Assembly (NCBI RefSeq): GCF_023822065.1
Contig: NZ_CP084930.1
Coordinates: 186,001-250,000, forward strand
Length of the DNA: 64,000 nt
Reading direction: 5' to 3'
Source of the DNA: Sphingomonas morindae
GTDB lineage: Bacteria; Pseudomonadota; Alphaproteobacteria; Sphingomonadales; Sphingomonadaceae
Shown here: piece by piece, positions 18,390 to 26,876 of the stretch
Position numbering within the stretch: the first letter of the stretch is position 1
Layout: each line of letters opens with the position of its first letter
Notes under the pieces: model-generated
Database searches by the model: none
What the model was told of the DNA's origin: nothing
The model's input: only the letters and a program-made list of their open reading frames with translations
Program-made: the position numbers and the translations under genes

Positions 18390-20006
18390 ATGAAGGCGTT
18401 TACGCAGCGGCGGCACCAAGCCTTGGCGCGCGCGCGGCGGGATCTTCCGCTGGGCGCGTTGCTGGCCGCGCTTGCTTTCTATCTGCTCGGCAGCGGTCTC
18501 CACATGCTCGGCGCGCGGGGGCTCTGGGTCTCGCCCGGGGCGCTGCGGCTGCTGTGCGGCGGCGTGCTGAGCCTCGGCGCGCTGCTGCTCGGCTGGCGGC
18601 GCTACCGGCGGCTGGTGGCGGACACGGAGAGCGGCACGCGGGTGCGCACGCCCGTCCGCACCGACGAGCTGACCGGCTTCCACAGCCGCCGCACCTTCGC
18701 CGAGGACGCCGCCGCGCTGCTCCGCCACCGCCCCCGCCGCGACGTGGCGATGCTGGTGGTGGACCTCGATCATTTCCGCACCGTCAACGAAGTCCATGGC
18801 CATCTCGCCGGCGACGAGGTGCTGCGCGGCGCCGCCGACACGATCCGCCGGGCGCTGCCGCCCGACGCGCTGGCGGGCCGGCTGGACGGCGATCGCTTCG
18901 CCATCGCGCTGCCCTTCGAGGGGCGCCACGCCTCGGTGGTGGACGGGCTGGCCGATTTCCTGGTCGGCACGCTGGCGCAGCCGATCGTGACGCGCGGCGT
19001 CACCGCGCATCTCGGCGCCTCGGTGGGGCTCGCCTCGGCGGAGGGCGAGGCGCCGACCGTGGACGCGCTGCTCCGCCGCAGCACAATCGCGATGCGCGCC
19101 GCCAAGCGCGCCGGCGGCGGCCGCGCCACCTGGTTCGATGCCGCGATGGAGCAGGAGCTGATCCAGCGCAACAGCATCGAGCGCGGGCTGCGCGAAGGCA
19201 TTCCGCGCGGCGAGATCATCCCCTTCTACGAGCCCCAGGTGGAGCTGGAGAGCGGCCGCCTGCTCGGCTTCGAGGTGCTCGCGCGCTGGGATCATCCCAG
19301 CCATGGCATCATCTCGCCCGATCTGTTCATCCCCGTCGCCGAGGAGAGCGGGCTGATCGGCGATCTCTCCATGGCGGTGATGCGCCGCGCCTTCACCGAG
19401 GCGCGCGACTGGGATTCGTCGCTGGCGCTGTCCGTCAACATCTCGCCGGCGCAGCTGCGCGACCCCTGGCTCGCGCAGAAGATCGTCAAGCTGCTCGTCG
19501 AGACGGGCTTTCCGCCTAGCCGGCTGGAGGTGGAGATCACCGAAAGCTCGCTCTTCCAGAATCTGCCGCTGGCGCAGACCATCATCGGCAGCCTCAAGAA
19601 TCAGGGCATCCGCCTCGCGCTGGACGATTTCGGCACCGGCTATTCCAGCCTCGCCCATCTCCGCGCGCTGCCCTTCGATCGCATCAAGATCGATCGCAGC
19701 TTCGTCATGTCCATGATCGACAATGCCGAATCGGCCGCGATCGTGGATGCCATCTCCAAGCTCGGCGAGAGCCTCAACATGCCCGTGACCGCCGAAGGCA
19801 TCGAGGACGAACGCATCCGCGCGCGCCTCACCGAGATCGGCTGCGCCAAGGGCCAGGGCTGGCATTTCGGCAAGCCGATGACGGTGGGCGCGGCGCGGCG
19901 CCTGCTCGCCGAGCGCGGCCTGCTGCCCGCCGCCCGCGCCCAGATCGGCCCGGCCGATACCGGCCGCGAGTCCGAGCAGCGCCGCGCCGGCCTCGCCGCG
20001 CGCTGA
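18390..20006 (+). CDS. Membrane GGDEF-EAL protein, probable cyclic-di-GMP phosphodiesterase
   Basis: A 538-residue signalling protein. Two N-terminal hydrophobic segments (about residues 19-44 and 50-68) anchor it to the membrane. The GGDEF domain (about 90-250) is degenerate: the signature reads DGDRF, so cyclase activity is unlikely. The EAL domain (about 265-515) keeps EVLARW at its start, SVNISP, EITES, LDDFGTGYSS at about residue 411, KIDRSF and AEGIED, so phosphodiesterase activity is expected. The start ATG at 18390 has GGAAGG about 6 bases upstream. It appears to be monocistronic. The sensory input is not visible because there is no periplasmic domain of size. Confidence 0.87.
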   Translation: MKAFTQRRHQALARARRDLPLGALLAALAFYLLGSGLHMLGARGLWVSPGALRLLCGGVLSLGALLLGWRRYRRLVADTESGTRVRTPVRTDELTGFHSRRTFAEDAAALLRHRPRRDVAMLVVDLDHFRTVNEVHGHLAGDEVLRGAADTIRRALPPDALAGRLDGDRFAIALPFEGRHASVVDGLADFLVGTLAQPIVTRGVTAHLGASVGLASAEGEAPTVDALLRRSTIAMRAAKRAGGGRATWFDAAMEQELIQRNSIERGLREGIPRGEIIPFYEPQVELESGRLLGFEVLARWDHPSHGIISPDLFIPVAEESGLIGDLSMAVMRRAFTEARDWDSSLALSVNISPAQLRDPWLAQKIVKLLVETGFPPSRLEVEITESSLFQNLPLAQTIIGSLKNQGIRLALDDFGTGYSSLAHLRALPFDRIKIDRSFVMSMIDNAESAAIVDAISKLGESLNMPVTAEGIEDERIRARLTEIGCAKGQGWHFGKPMTVGAARRLLAERGLLPAARAQIGPADTGRESEQRRAGLAAR

Positions 20007-20170
20007 CGCCTGCGCACGGCCGCCGCCGAGGCCGCAGCCGGAGCCGGGGGCTCCGCCCCCCTCGTCGGCGCCCCGAGCGGCGGCGATCGCGCCGCCGGCC
20101 CGGGCCCTGCCCCGCTTCGAGACGGCGGCGCCCATGGACTTGCGGCGCGCGCAGCCCTAGATCGCGCGCC

Positions 20171-20986
20171 ATGCGCCGCTTTCACAAGATGCACGGTCTC
20201 GGCAACGATTTCGTCGTGCTCGACGCGCGTGCCCAGCCGCTCGCGATGACGGCGGAGCGCGCGCGGCTGCTCGCCGATCGGCATCGCGGCATCGGCTGCG
20301 ACCAGCTGATCCTGCTCGAGCCCGTCGAGGGCGCGACGGCGCGGATGCGCATCTTCAATCCCGATGGCGGCGAGGTCGAGGCCTGCGGCAACGCCACGCG
20401 CTGCGTCGCGACGCTGCTCGGCGACGGCGCGACGATCGAGACGCGCGGCGGCCGGCTCGAGGCGCGGCTGACCGGCGACGGCGCGACGATTTCGATGGGC
20501 GCCCCGCGATTCGACTGGGACGCCATCCCGCTCGCCTATCCGCTCGACACCGCCGCCCTGCCCGTCGCCTGGGAGGGTCTGGCGCCGGTGCGGCCGCCGA
20601 TGGCGGTGAATATGGGCAATCCGCACATCGTCTTCTTCGTGCCGGACTGCGATGCGGTCGATCTCGGCGCGGTCGGCCCGGCGATCGAGACGGATCCGCT
20701 CTTCCCCGCGCGGATCAACGTGAACATCGCGACGATCACCGCGCGCGACGCGATCCGGCTGCGCGTGTGGGAGCGCGGCGCCGGGGCGACGCTCGCCTGC
20801 GGCACCGGCGCCTGCGCCACCGCCGTCGCCGCCATCCGCGCCGGCCTGTGCGATCCCGTGCTTTCCGTCACGCTGCCGGGCGGCACGCTGCGCCTGGCGT
20901 GGCACGCCGGCGGCCCCGTGCAGATGACGGGGCCGGCGCGCTACGTGTTCGGCGGCGAGATCGATCTCGAGGCGCTCGCGCCATGA
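20171..20986 (+). CDS. dapF: Diaminopimelate epimerase
   Basis: Interconverts LL- and meso-diaminopimelate for lysine and peptidoglycan synthesis. The 271-residue protein has the two catalytic cysteines in the paired motifs ACGNATRC (about residue 74) and ACGTGACA (about 213), plus the N-terminal KMHGLGNDFVVLD. Its stop overlaps the mtaB start (ATGA), so dapF, mtaB and ftsY are translationally coupled. Confidence 0.96.
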   Translation: MRRFHKMHGLGNDFVVLDARAQPLAMTAERARLLADRHRGIGCDQLILLEPVEGATARMRIFNPDGGEVEACGNATRCVATLLGDGATIETRGGRLEARLTGDGATISMGAPRFDWDAIPLAYPLDTAALPVAWEGLAPVRPPMAVNMGNPHIVFFVPDCDAVDLGAVGPAIETDPLFPARINVNIATITARDAIRLRVWERGAGATLACGTGACATAVAAIRAGLCDPVLSVTLPGGTLRLAWHAGGPVQMTGPARYVFGGEIDLEALAP

Positions 20987-22266
20987 GCGGCGCGGAGTTC
21001 GTCACCCTGGGCTGCCGGCTGAACGCCGCCGAGAGCGAGGCGATGCGGAGCCTGGCCGGCGATGCCGAGGATCTGGTGGTGATCAACACCTGCGCCGTCA
21101 CCGCCGAGGCGGTGCGCCAGGCGCGCCAGGAGATCCGCCGCGCCGCCCGCCGCCGGCCCGAGGCGCGGATCGTGGTGACGGGCTGCGCGGCGCAGCTCGA
21201 GCCCGAAGGCTTCGCCGCCATGCCCGAGGTGAGCCGGGTGCTCGGCAATCGGGACAAGTGGGAAGCCGGCGCGCTGGCCGCGCCGAGCGGGCCCGACGCG
21301 GACGCCACGCTGCGCGTCTCGGACATCATGGCGGTGCGCGAGACGGCGCCGCACCTCGTCGCCGGCTTTGGCGAGCGCGCGCGCGCCTTTGTCGAGGTGC
21401 AGAATGGCTGCGACCATCGCTGCACCTTCTGCATCATCCCCTTTGCGCGCGGCCCGAGCCGATCGGTGCCCGCCGGGCTCGTGGTGGACCGGATCCGGGC
21501 GCTCGTGGATCAGGGCTATAACGAGGTGGTGCTGACCGGCGTCGACACCACCAGCTATGGACCGGACCTGCCCGGCGGCCAGACGCTGGGCCAGCTGGTG
21601 GAGCGCGTGCTGCGGCTCGTGCCCGATCTGCCGCGGCTGCGGCTCTCCTCGCTCGATTCGGTCGAGATCGACGATCGGCTGTTCGCGCTGCTGACCGGCG
21701 AGCCCCGGCTCCAGCCGCATCTCCATCTCTCGCTGCAGGCCGGCGACGACATGGTGCTGAAGCGGATGAAGCGCCGGCACAGCCGCGCCGACGCCATCGC
21801 CATGGTCGCCCGGCTCAAGGCGGCGCGGCCCGAGATCGCGATCGGCGCCGATCTCATCGCCGGCTTCCCGACCGAGACCGAGGCGCAGTTCGCCAACAGC
21901 GTGGCGCTGCTCGACGAGGCGGACATCGTGTTCGGCCATATCTTCCCCTATTCGCCGCGTCCGGGCACGCCGGCGGCGCGCATGCCGCAGCTTTCCCCCG
22001 CGATCGTCCGCGCCCGTGCCGCGACGCTGCGGGCCCGCGCCGAGGCGCGCCGGGCGCGCTGGCTGGACACGCTGATCGGCACCACCCAGGCGGTGCTGGT
22101 GGAGCGGGAGGATGGGCGCGGCCATGCCGCCAATTTCGCACCCGCGCGGCTTTCCACCGGCGCGGCGGCGCGACGCGCCGGCACCAACGGCGCCGTGATC
22201 GGCGACATCATTTCCCTTCGCGTCACCCATGTCGAGGATGGCAGCCTCGTCGGAGATCCGGTTTGA
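20983..22266 (+). CDS. mtaB: tRNA threonylcarbamoyladenosine methylthiotransferase MtaB
   Basis: A radical-SAM methylthiotransferase that converts t6A37 to ms2t6A37 in ANN-decoding tRNAs. The N-terminal UPF0004 domain supplies Cys11, Cys37 and Cys68 for the auxiliary cluster. The radical SAM cluster is Cys143-x3-Cys147-x2-Cys150 (NGCDHRCTFC), and a TRAM-like tail follows. It is closer to MtaB than MiaB by the short N terminus and the spacing, though I could not align it. It overlaps dapF and ftsY by 4 bases each. Confidence 0.88.
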   Translation: MSGAEFVTLGCRLNAAESEAMRSLAGDAEDLVVINTCAVTAEAVRQARQEIRRAARRRPEARIVVTGCAAQLEPEGFAAMPEVSRVLGNRDKWEAGALAAPSGPDADATLRVSDIMAVRETAPHLVAGFGERARAFVEVQNGCDHRCTFCIIPFARGPSRSVPAGLVVDRIRALVDQGYNEVVLTGVDTTSYGPDLPGGQTLGQLVERVLRLVPDLPRLRLSSLDSVEIDDRLFALLTGEPRLQPHLHLSLQAGDDMVLKRMKRRHSRADAIAMVARLKAARPEIAIGADLIAGFPTETEAQFANSVALLDEADIVFGHIFPYSPRPGTPAARMPQLSPAIVRARAATLRARAEARRARWLDTLIGTTQAVLVEREDGRGHAANFAPARLSTGAAARRAGTNGAVIGDIISLRVTHVEDGSLVGDPV

Positions 22267-23207
22267 GCGACACGCCCCGCATTCCCCATACCGCGCTCTG
22301 GCACGACAAGCTTGTCGCCGGCTTCCGGCGCACCTCCGAAAAGCTGGGCGGCAACATCGCCAGCCTGCTCACCAAGGAAAGGCTGGACCGCGCGACGCTC
22401 GACGAGATCGAGGAAGCGCTGATCGCCTCGGATCTCGGCCCGGCCACCGCGTCCCGGGTGCGCGAACGGCTCGAGGAGGAGCGCTATGAGCGCGACATGG
22501 ACGCCGCCGGCGTGCGCGCCGTGGTTGCCGACGAGATCGCCCGCATCCTCGCGCCCGTCGCCAAGCCGCTCGAGATCGAGGCCTTTCCGCGGCCGCAGGT
22601 GATTTTGGTGATCGGCGTCAACGGCTCGGGCAAGACCACCACCATCGCCAAGCTGGCGCATCTGTTCCAGGAACAGGATTATCAGGTGATGCTGGTGGCG
22701 GGCGACACCTTCCGCGCCGCCGCGATCGGCCAGCTCAAGACCTGGGCCGAGCGCATCAACGTGCCGATCATCACCGGCAAGGAAGGCGGGGATGCCGCCA
22801 GCCTTGTGTGGGAAGGCGTGAAGCGCGGCACCGAGATCGGCACCGACGTGCTGATCGTCGACACCGCCGGCCGGCTGCAGAACAAGGCCGGGCTGATGGA
22901 CGAGCTGGCCAAGATCCGCCGCGTGCTCGGCCGGCTCAACCCGGCGGCGCCGCACGACGTGCTGCTGGTGCTGGACGCCACCACAGGGCAGAATGCGCTC
23001 AGCCAGATCGAGGTGTTCGGCAAGGAAACCGGCGTCACCGGGCTGGTGATGACCAAGCTGGACGGCACCGCGCGCGGCGGCGTGCTGGTGGCGGCGGCCG
23101 AGCGGTTCGGCCTGCCCATTCACGCCATCGGCGTCGGCGAGACGCTGGACGATCTCCGTCCCTTCGATCCGCGCGAGGTCGCCGCGCTGATCGCCGGCGC
23201 GGACTAA
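22263..23207 (+). CDS. ftsY: Signal recognition particle receptor FtsY
   Basis: The membrane-associated SRP receptor GTPase. The 314-residue protein has an N domain, GVNGSGKTTTIAKLA (Walker A, about residue 118), GDTFRAAA, DTAGRL and TKLDGTARGG. It lacks the long acidic N-terminal A domain of enterobacterial FtsY, which is normal in Alphaproteobacteria. The start is TTG at 22263, which overlaps the mtaB stop and has GGAG about 7 bases upstream. Its partner Ffh is encoded 4 kb away on the other strand. Confidence 0.93.
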   Translation: MSDTPRIPHTALWHDKLVAGFRRTSEKLGGNIASLLTKERLDRATLDEIEEALIASDLGPATASRVRERLEEERYERDMDAAGVRAVVADEIARILAPVAKPLEIEAFPRPQVILVIGVNGSGKTTTIAKLAHLFQEQDYQVMLVAGDTFRAAAIGQLKTWAERINVPIITGKEGGDAASLVWEGVKRGTEIGTDVLIVDTAGRLQNKAGLMDELAKIRRVLGRLNPAAPHDVLLVLDATTGQNALSQIEVFGKETGVTGLVMTKLDGTARGGVLVAAAERFGLPIHAIGVGETLDDLRPFDPREVAALIAGAD

Positions 23208-23253
23208 GCGGCCGGCGCCGGCCCTCCCCGCCATCCGATCGCACAAGGCCATC

Positions 23254-23871
23254 ATGACCCATTCGAAAGCCGCAAGCCCGCTGCTCCGCATCGTCCTGGA
23301 TTTCGGGCCAATCCTGCTCTTCTTCCTGGCCAATGCCTGGGCGCCCGTGGCCGAGGGGCAGCGTGTCTATGTCGCCACCGGCGCGTTCATGGCCGCGACC
23401 GTGCTGGCGATGATCGTCTCCAAGCTGCGGCTCGGCCAGGTCTCGCCGATGCTGTGGGTGTCGGGCGCGATGGTGCTGGTGTTCGGCGCGCTCACCTTGT
23501 GGCTGCGCAACGATGTCTTCATCAAGGTCAAGCCGACCATCTATTATGTGACGGTGGCGACGATCCTGTTCGTCGGCCTGTGGCGGCGGCGGCCGACGCT
23601 GAAGCTGGTCTTCGGCGCCGCCTATCCGGGCCTGAGCGAGCGCGGCTGGCACCTCGTCTCGCGCAACTGGGCCTGGTTCTTCGTGGTGATGGCGATCGCC
23701 AACGAGGTGGCGTGGCGCCATCTCTCCACCTCGGCCTGGATCGGCTACAAGCTCTGGGGCGTGCTGCCGGCGACGATGCTGTTCGCGCTCGCCAATGTAC
23801 CGATGATGATGCGCCACGGCCTGGGCGGCGGCGCGGCCGAGGCGGTGGAGGAAAGCCCGCCCTCGGGCTGA
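23254..23871 (+). CDS. ispZ: Inner membrane septation protein A (YciB/IspZ)
   Basis: A polytopic inner membrane protein linked to cell-envelope synthesis and division. The 205-residue protein has about five hydrophobic helices and the family motifs KLRLGQVSPMLWVSG, DVFIKVKPTIYY and NEVAWRHLSTSAWIGYK. It follows ftsY by 46 bases on the same strand, as in related genomes, and is probably the last gene of the dapF unit. Confidence 0.9.
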   Translation: MTHSKAASPLLRIVLDFGPILLFFLANAWAPVAEGQRVYVATGAFMAATVLAMIVSKLRLGQVSPMLWVSGAMVLVFGALTLWLRNDVFIKVKPTIYYVTVATILFVGLWRRRPTLKLVFGAAYPGLSERGWHLVSRNWAWFFVVMAIANEVAWRHLSTSAWIGYKLWGVLPATMLFALANVPMMMRHGLGGGAAEAVEESPPSG

Positions 23872-23876
23872 GCGGG

Positions 23877-23902
23877 GCCGCCGCCCCCGCAGGGGCGGCG
23901 GC
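23877..23902. terminator. Hairpin between ispZ and sodB
   Basis: A perfect 11-base-pair GC stem with a CGCA loop lies between the convergent ispZ and sodB genes, 5 bases after the ispZ stop. It lacks a T-run on either strand, so it may serve as a weak bidirectional terminator or an RNA 3'-end stabiliser. Confidence 0.45.
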
Positions 23903-23911
23903 AGGCCTGGC

Positions 23912-24538
23912 TCAGGCCTGTTCCTGATCCGCGCGCGACACGCCGGCGCCATCCAGATTCTGCGACACAAAGTCCCAGTTGATGACGTTCTTCAGCACCT
24001 TGTCGGCGAAGTCCGGGCGGGCGTTGCGATAGTCGATATAATAAGCGTGCTCCCACACATCGAGCGTGAGCAGCGGCTTCATCCCCTCATACACGACCGG
24101 CGTATCGGCATCGTGCAGCGAGGTGATCTTGAGCGCGCCATTGTCGAGCACCAGCCACGCCCAGCCGCTCGCGAAATGGCCGACGGCCTCTTCCTTGAGC
24201 TTGGTGAGCAGCGCCTCTTCGCCGCCGAAATCGGCGATCAGCCCCGCCAGCTTCTCGGACGGCTTGGTGCTGCCGGCCGGCGCCAGGCACTGCCAGAAGA
24301 AGCTGTGGTTCCAAATCTGGGCGCTGTTGTTGAACAGGCCCTTGTCGCCCTGGTCCTTGGCCTGCTGGATCACTTCCACCAGCGTCTTGCCGCCAAGGCC
24401 CTTCTCGGCCTCCCAGCCATTGGTCTTGTCGACATAGGCCTTGTGGTGCTTGCCATGGTGATAATCGAAGGTTTCGGCCGAGAGAAAGGGCTCGAGCGCG
24501 CTCTTCTCGAACGGCAGCGGGGGGAGGGCGAAAGCCAT
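23912..24538 (-). CDS. sodB: Superoxide dismutase [Fe/Mn]
   Basis: Dismutates superoxide to oxygen and hydrogen peroxide in the cytosol. The 208-residue protein has metal ligands His27 (DYHHGKHH), His78 (WNHSFFW), and an Asp and His in DVWEHAYY near residue 170. NNSAQIWNHSFFWQCL and FASGWAWLV lean towards iron. There is no signal peptide. A Fur-box-like site lies about 80 bases upstream. Confidence 0.95.
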   Translation of the reverse strand: MAFALPPLPFEKSALEPFLSAETFDYHHGKHHKAYVDKTNGWEAEKGLGGKTLVEVIQQAKDQGDKGLFNNSAQIWNHSFFWQCLAPAGSTKPSEKLAGLIADFGGEEALLTKLKEEAVGHFASGWAWLVLDNGALKITSLHDADTPVVYEGMKPLLTLDVWEHAYYIDYRNARPDFADKVLKNVINWDFVSQNLDGAGVSRADQEQA

Positions 24539-24614
24539 CGGCGTCTCCTGTCTGGGCTGATGTAGGATGGCTCCCTAACGCCTTTCCGGCGCAAAGGTGC
24601 AGTGCTTTCGACAG

Positions 24615-24631
24615 TTGCGAGCCATTCTCAT
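24615..24631 (-). promoter_or_regulatory. Possible Fur-type operator upstream of sodB
   Basis: On the minus strand the site reads ATGAGAATGGCTCGCAA, which matches the idealised Fur palindrome TGAGAAT-N-ATTCTCA completely in the left arm and partly in the right. It lies between the pspF stop and sodB, at a suitable distance for control of sodB. This is motif resemblance only. Confidence 0.35.
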
Positions 24632-24657
24632 GGAACGCGGCCGTAATGGAAAAAGGA

Positions 24658-25689
24658 TCAGGAGGCGGCGGTGCGATCGAGCAGATTGTGCCGGCGCAGC
24701 GCGTGGCGCAGCTGATCATAGCTGAGCGCCAGCGCCGCCGCCGTGGCGCGCTGGTTGAAGCGGCAGCGCTTCAGCGCCGCCTCCAGGAGCTTGCGCTCAT
24801 AGGCCTCGCACGCGGCGCGGAAATCGGAGATGTCGCCATCCTCGGTGACCGCCACCGGGGCGGCCGGCCCCGGCGCCACGCTGATCCCGGGCCGTGCCGC
24901 GCGCCCCCGCGGCGCCCAGGGCGAAGCGAAAGGATCGAACTCGATCCGGTCGATCGCGCGTTCGGGCTCGTCCCAGCGATAGACGGCGCGCTCCACCACG
25001 TTGCGCAGCTCGCGCACATTGCCCGGCCAGCCATGGGCCGCCAGCCCCGCGATCGCCGCCGGCGCGAAGCCGGGCCAGGCCTTCCAGCCCAGCTCGAACG
25101 CCATGCGCCGGCCGAAATGATCGGCCAGCACCGGCACATCGCCTTCGCGCGCGCGGAGCGGCGGCAGCGTCACCACTTCAAAGGAAAGGCGATCCAGCAG
25201 ATCGGCGCGGAACCGCCCCTCCTCCACCAGCCCGGGCAGATGCTCGTTGGTGGCGGCGACGATGCGGACATCGACGCGGATCGCGCGCGACGCGCCGATG
25301 CGCGTCACCTCGCCATATTCGACCGCGCGCAGCAGCCGCTCCTGCGCACCCGACGAGAGCGTGGCGAGTTCGTCGAGGAACAGGGTGCCGCCATCGGCCT
25401 CCTCGAACCGGCCCGCGCGGGCCTTGGTGGCGCCGGTGAAGGCGCCCGCCTCATGGCCGAACAGCTCGGCCTCGATCAGCGTCTCGGGCAAGGCGGCGCA
25501 GTTGAGGGTGACGAAGGCGCCCGACCAGCGCTGCGACAGGCGATGCAAGCGCTCGGCGATCAGCTCCTTGCCGGTGCCGCGCTCGCCGACCACCAGCACC
25601 GGCCGGTTGAGCCCGGCGGCGCGGCTGGCACGCTCCACCGCATCGAGAAAGGCGGTCGATTCGCCGATGAACTTGGTGTCGCGATCCAT
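24658..25689 (-). CDS. pspF: Phage shock operon activator PspF (sigma-54 AAA+ activator)
   Basis: A bacterial enhancer-binding protein that activates sigma-54 transcription of the psp operon and is inhibited by PspA. The 343-residue protein begins almost directly with the AAA+ domain, with no receiver domain, as expected for PspF. It shows Walker A GERGTGKE, the sigma-54 contact loop GAFTGA, Walker B GGTLFLDE and the R-finger region FRADLLDRLSF. The C terminus has a Fis-like helix-turn-helix (RFNQRATAAALALSYDQLR). I chose ATG 25689 over a TTG at 25716. It is divergent from pspA across a sigma-54 promoter. Confidence 0.93.
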   Translation of the reverse strand: MDRDTKFIGESTAFLDAVERASRAAGLNRPVLVVGERGTGKELIAERLHRLSQRWSGAFVTLNCAALPETLIEAELFGHEAGAFTGATKARAGRFEEADGGTLFLDELATLSSGAQERLLRAVEYGEVTRIGASRAIRVDVRIVAATNEHLPGLVEEGRFRADLLDRLSFEVVTLPPLRAREGDVPVLADHFGRRMAFELGWKAWPGFAPAAIAGLAAHGWPGNVRELRNVVERAVYRWDEPERAIDRIEFDPFASPWAPRGRAARPGISVAPGPAAPVAVTEDGDISDFRAACEAYERKLLEAALKRCRFNQRATAAALALSYDQLRHALRRHNLLDRTAAS

Positions 25690-25760
25690 GGCGGGCGAGT
25701 TGGTACATTTTCCCAAGTCTTGGCAAGATGCCGTTGGCCGCTGCCGGACCGCATCCGTGA

Positions 25761-25791
25761 AAATGCCCGGTTTCCGGCGCTTTGGGCATTT
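25761..25791 (+). promoter_or_regulatory. Inverted repeat next to the psp sigma-54 promoter
   Basis: Two perfect 8-base arms, AAATGCCC at 25761-25768 and GGGCATTT at 25784-25791, are separated by 15 bases; the second arm abuts the -24 element. A second short palindrome, CCAAG-T-CTTGG, lies at 25713-25723 where enhancer sites are expected. Either could be a PspF or regulator binding site. Neither matches a consensus I can state with certainty. Confidence 0.4.
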
Positions 25792-25807
25792 GGCACGGCT
25801 TCTGCAT
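25791..25807 (+). promoter_or_regulatory. Sigma-54 promoter of the psp operon
   Basis: The sequence TGGCACGGCTTCTGCAT has GG at 25792-25793 and GC at 25804-25805, exactly the 12-base offset required between the -24 and -12 elements. The expected transcription start is about 25817, leaving a leader of about 49 bases before pspA. It lies between the divergent pspF and pspA genes. Confidence 0.85.
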
Positions 25808-25865
25808 AGAATGATCGTGTCACCGCCCCGCGCGGTTCACGAGCGAGGGAAGCAGGAGTTCAGCT

Positions 25866-26537
25866 ATGGGAATTTTTTCCCGCACCCGAGACATCATTGC
25901 CGCCAACGTGACCGACCTGCTCGATCGCGCCGATGATCCCGCCAAGATGATCCGCATGATCATCATGGAGATGGAAGAAACGCTGATCGAGGTGCGCGCG
26001 TCCGCCGCCCGCACCATCGCCGACCAGAAGGAAATGAAGCGGCACATCGCCAAGCTGGATGGCTTGCAGCAGAGCTGGACCGAAAAGGCCGAGCTGGCCC
26101 TATCCAAGGGGCGCGAGGATCTCGCCAAGGCGGCGCTGGTGGAGAAGCGCAAGGCGGCCGACATGGCCGAGCAGCTGCGCGGCGAGATCGCCACGCTGGA
26201 CGAGGCGCTGAGCGCCTCCGAGGAGGACATCGCCAAGCTCCAGAACAAGCTGCGCGAGGCCCGCGCGCGCCAGAACTCGATCGTGGCGCGGCTGGAAAGC
26301 GCGCAGAACCGCGTCCGCCTGCGCGAGATGACCAACGGACCCAAGATCGACGAGGCGTTCGCGCGCTTCGAGACGCTGGAGCGCCGCGTCGATTTCGCCG
26401 AGGGCCGCGCCGAGGCGGCCGGCATGGGCGCGGCGCCGCGCACGCTGGAGGAGGAGATCGCGGAGCTGCAGAGCGCCGACAAGGTCGACGCCGATCTCGC
26501 CGCGCTCAAGGCCCGCCTCGCGGCCCGGGAGGGCTGA
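25866..26537 (+). CDS. pspA: Phage shock protein A
   Basis: A peripheral membrane ESCRT-III-like protein that stabilises damaged inner membrane and holds PspF inactive in unstressed cells. The 223-residue product starts MGIFSRTRDIIAANVTDLLD, with the amphipathic N-terminal helix and the DPAKMIRMIIMEMEETL block, and continues as long coiled-coil helices to the C terminus. AGGAG lies 8 bases before the ATG. It is the first gene of the sigma-54-driven unit and is followed by pspB after 3 bases. Confidence 0.95.
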   Translation: MGIFSRTRDIIAANVTDLLDRADDPAKMIRMIIMEMEETLIEVRASAARTIADQKEMKRHIAKLDGLQQSWTEKAELALSKGREDLAKAALVEKRKAADMAEQLRGEIATLDEALSASEEDIAKLQNKLREARARQNSIVARLESAQNRVRLREMTNGPKIDEAFARFETLERRVDFAEGRAEAAGMGAAPRTLEEEIAELQSADKVDADLAALKARLAAREG

Positions 26538-26540
26538 GCG

Positions 26541-26825
26541 ATGGAAGACGTGCTCCTGCCGATCGTGATCTGCGGCATGTTGTTCATCGGCGTGCCGTGG
26601 ATCATCCTCCACTACGTCACCCAGTGGCGCCGCGCGCGGGGCCTCTCGGTGGAGGATGAGAATCTGCTCGACGGACTGCACGACATGGCGCGCCGGCTCG
26701 ACGAGCGGCTCGCCACCATCGAGCGGATCGTCGCCGCCGACGATCCCCATTGGCGGGCGTCGAGCGAGCGGCCGGACCGCCCCGAACGCCGCCTGCCCGA
26801 AGGTGATTGGCCCGGCCACGCCTGA
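26541..26825 (+). CDS. pspB: Phage shock protein B
   Basis: A small bitopic membrane protein that relays envelope stress with PspC to the PspA-PspF complex. The 94-residue product has an N-terminal transmembrane helix (about residues 5-27), then basic residues and a helical region with RLATIERIVAADDPHWR, the PspB signature. Compared with enterobacterial PspB it has an extra Arg/Asp/Pro-rich tail of about 20 residues. Confidence 0.9.
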   Translation: MEDVLLPIVICGMLFIGVPWIILHYVTQWRRARGLSVEDENLLDGLHDMARRLDERLATIERIVAADDPHWRASSERPDRPERRLPEGDWPGHA

Positions 26826-26876
26826 TCTTCGTCCAAGAGCCAGAGCGCTGGCCGTGCCTCAACAGGGATGAGAGAG

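Noticed and set aside
20020-20080. GC-rich self-complementary segment after the EAL protein gene
   Set aside because: Short stem (GGAGCC/GGCTCC) with no T-run; cannot be told from background in this GC content.
23211-23224. 14-base perfect palindrome GGCCGGCGCCGGCC after ftsY
   Set aside because: A self-complementary GC run without loop or T-run is common by chance at this base composition.
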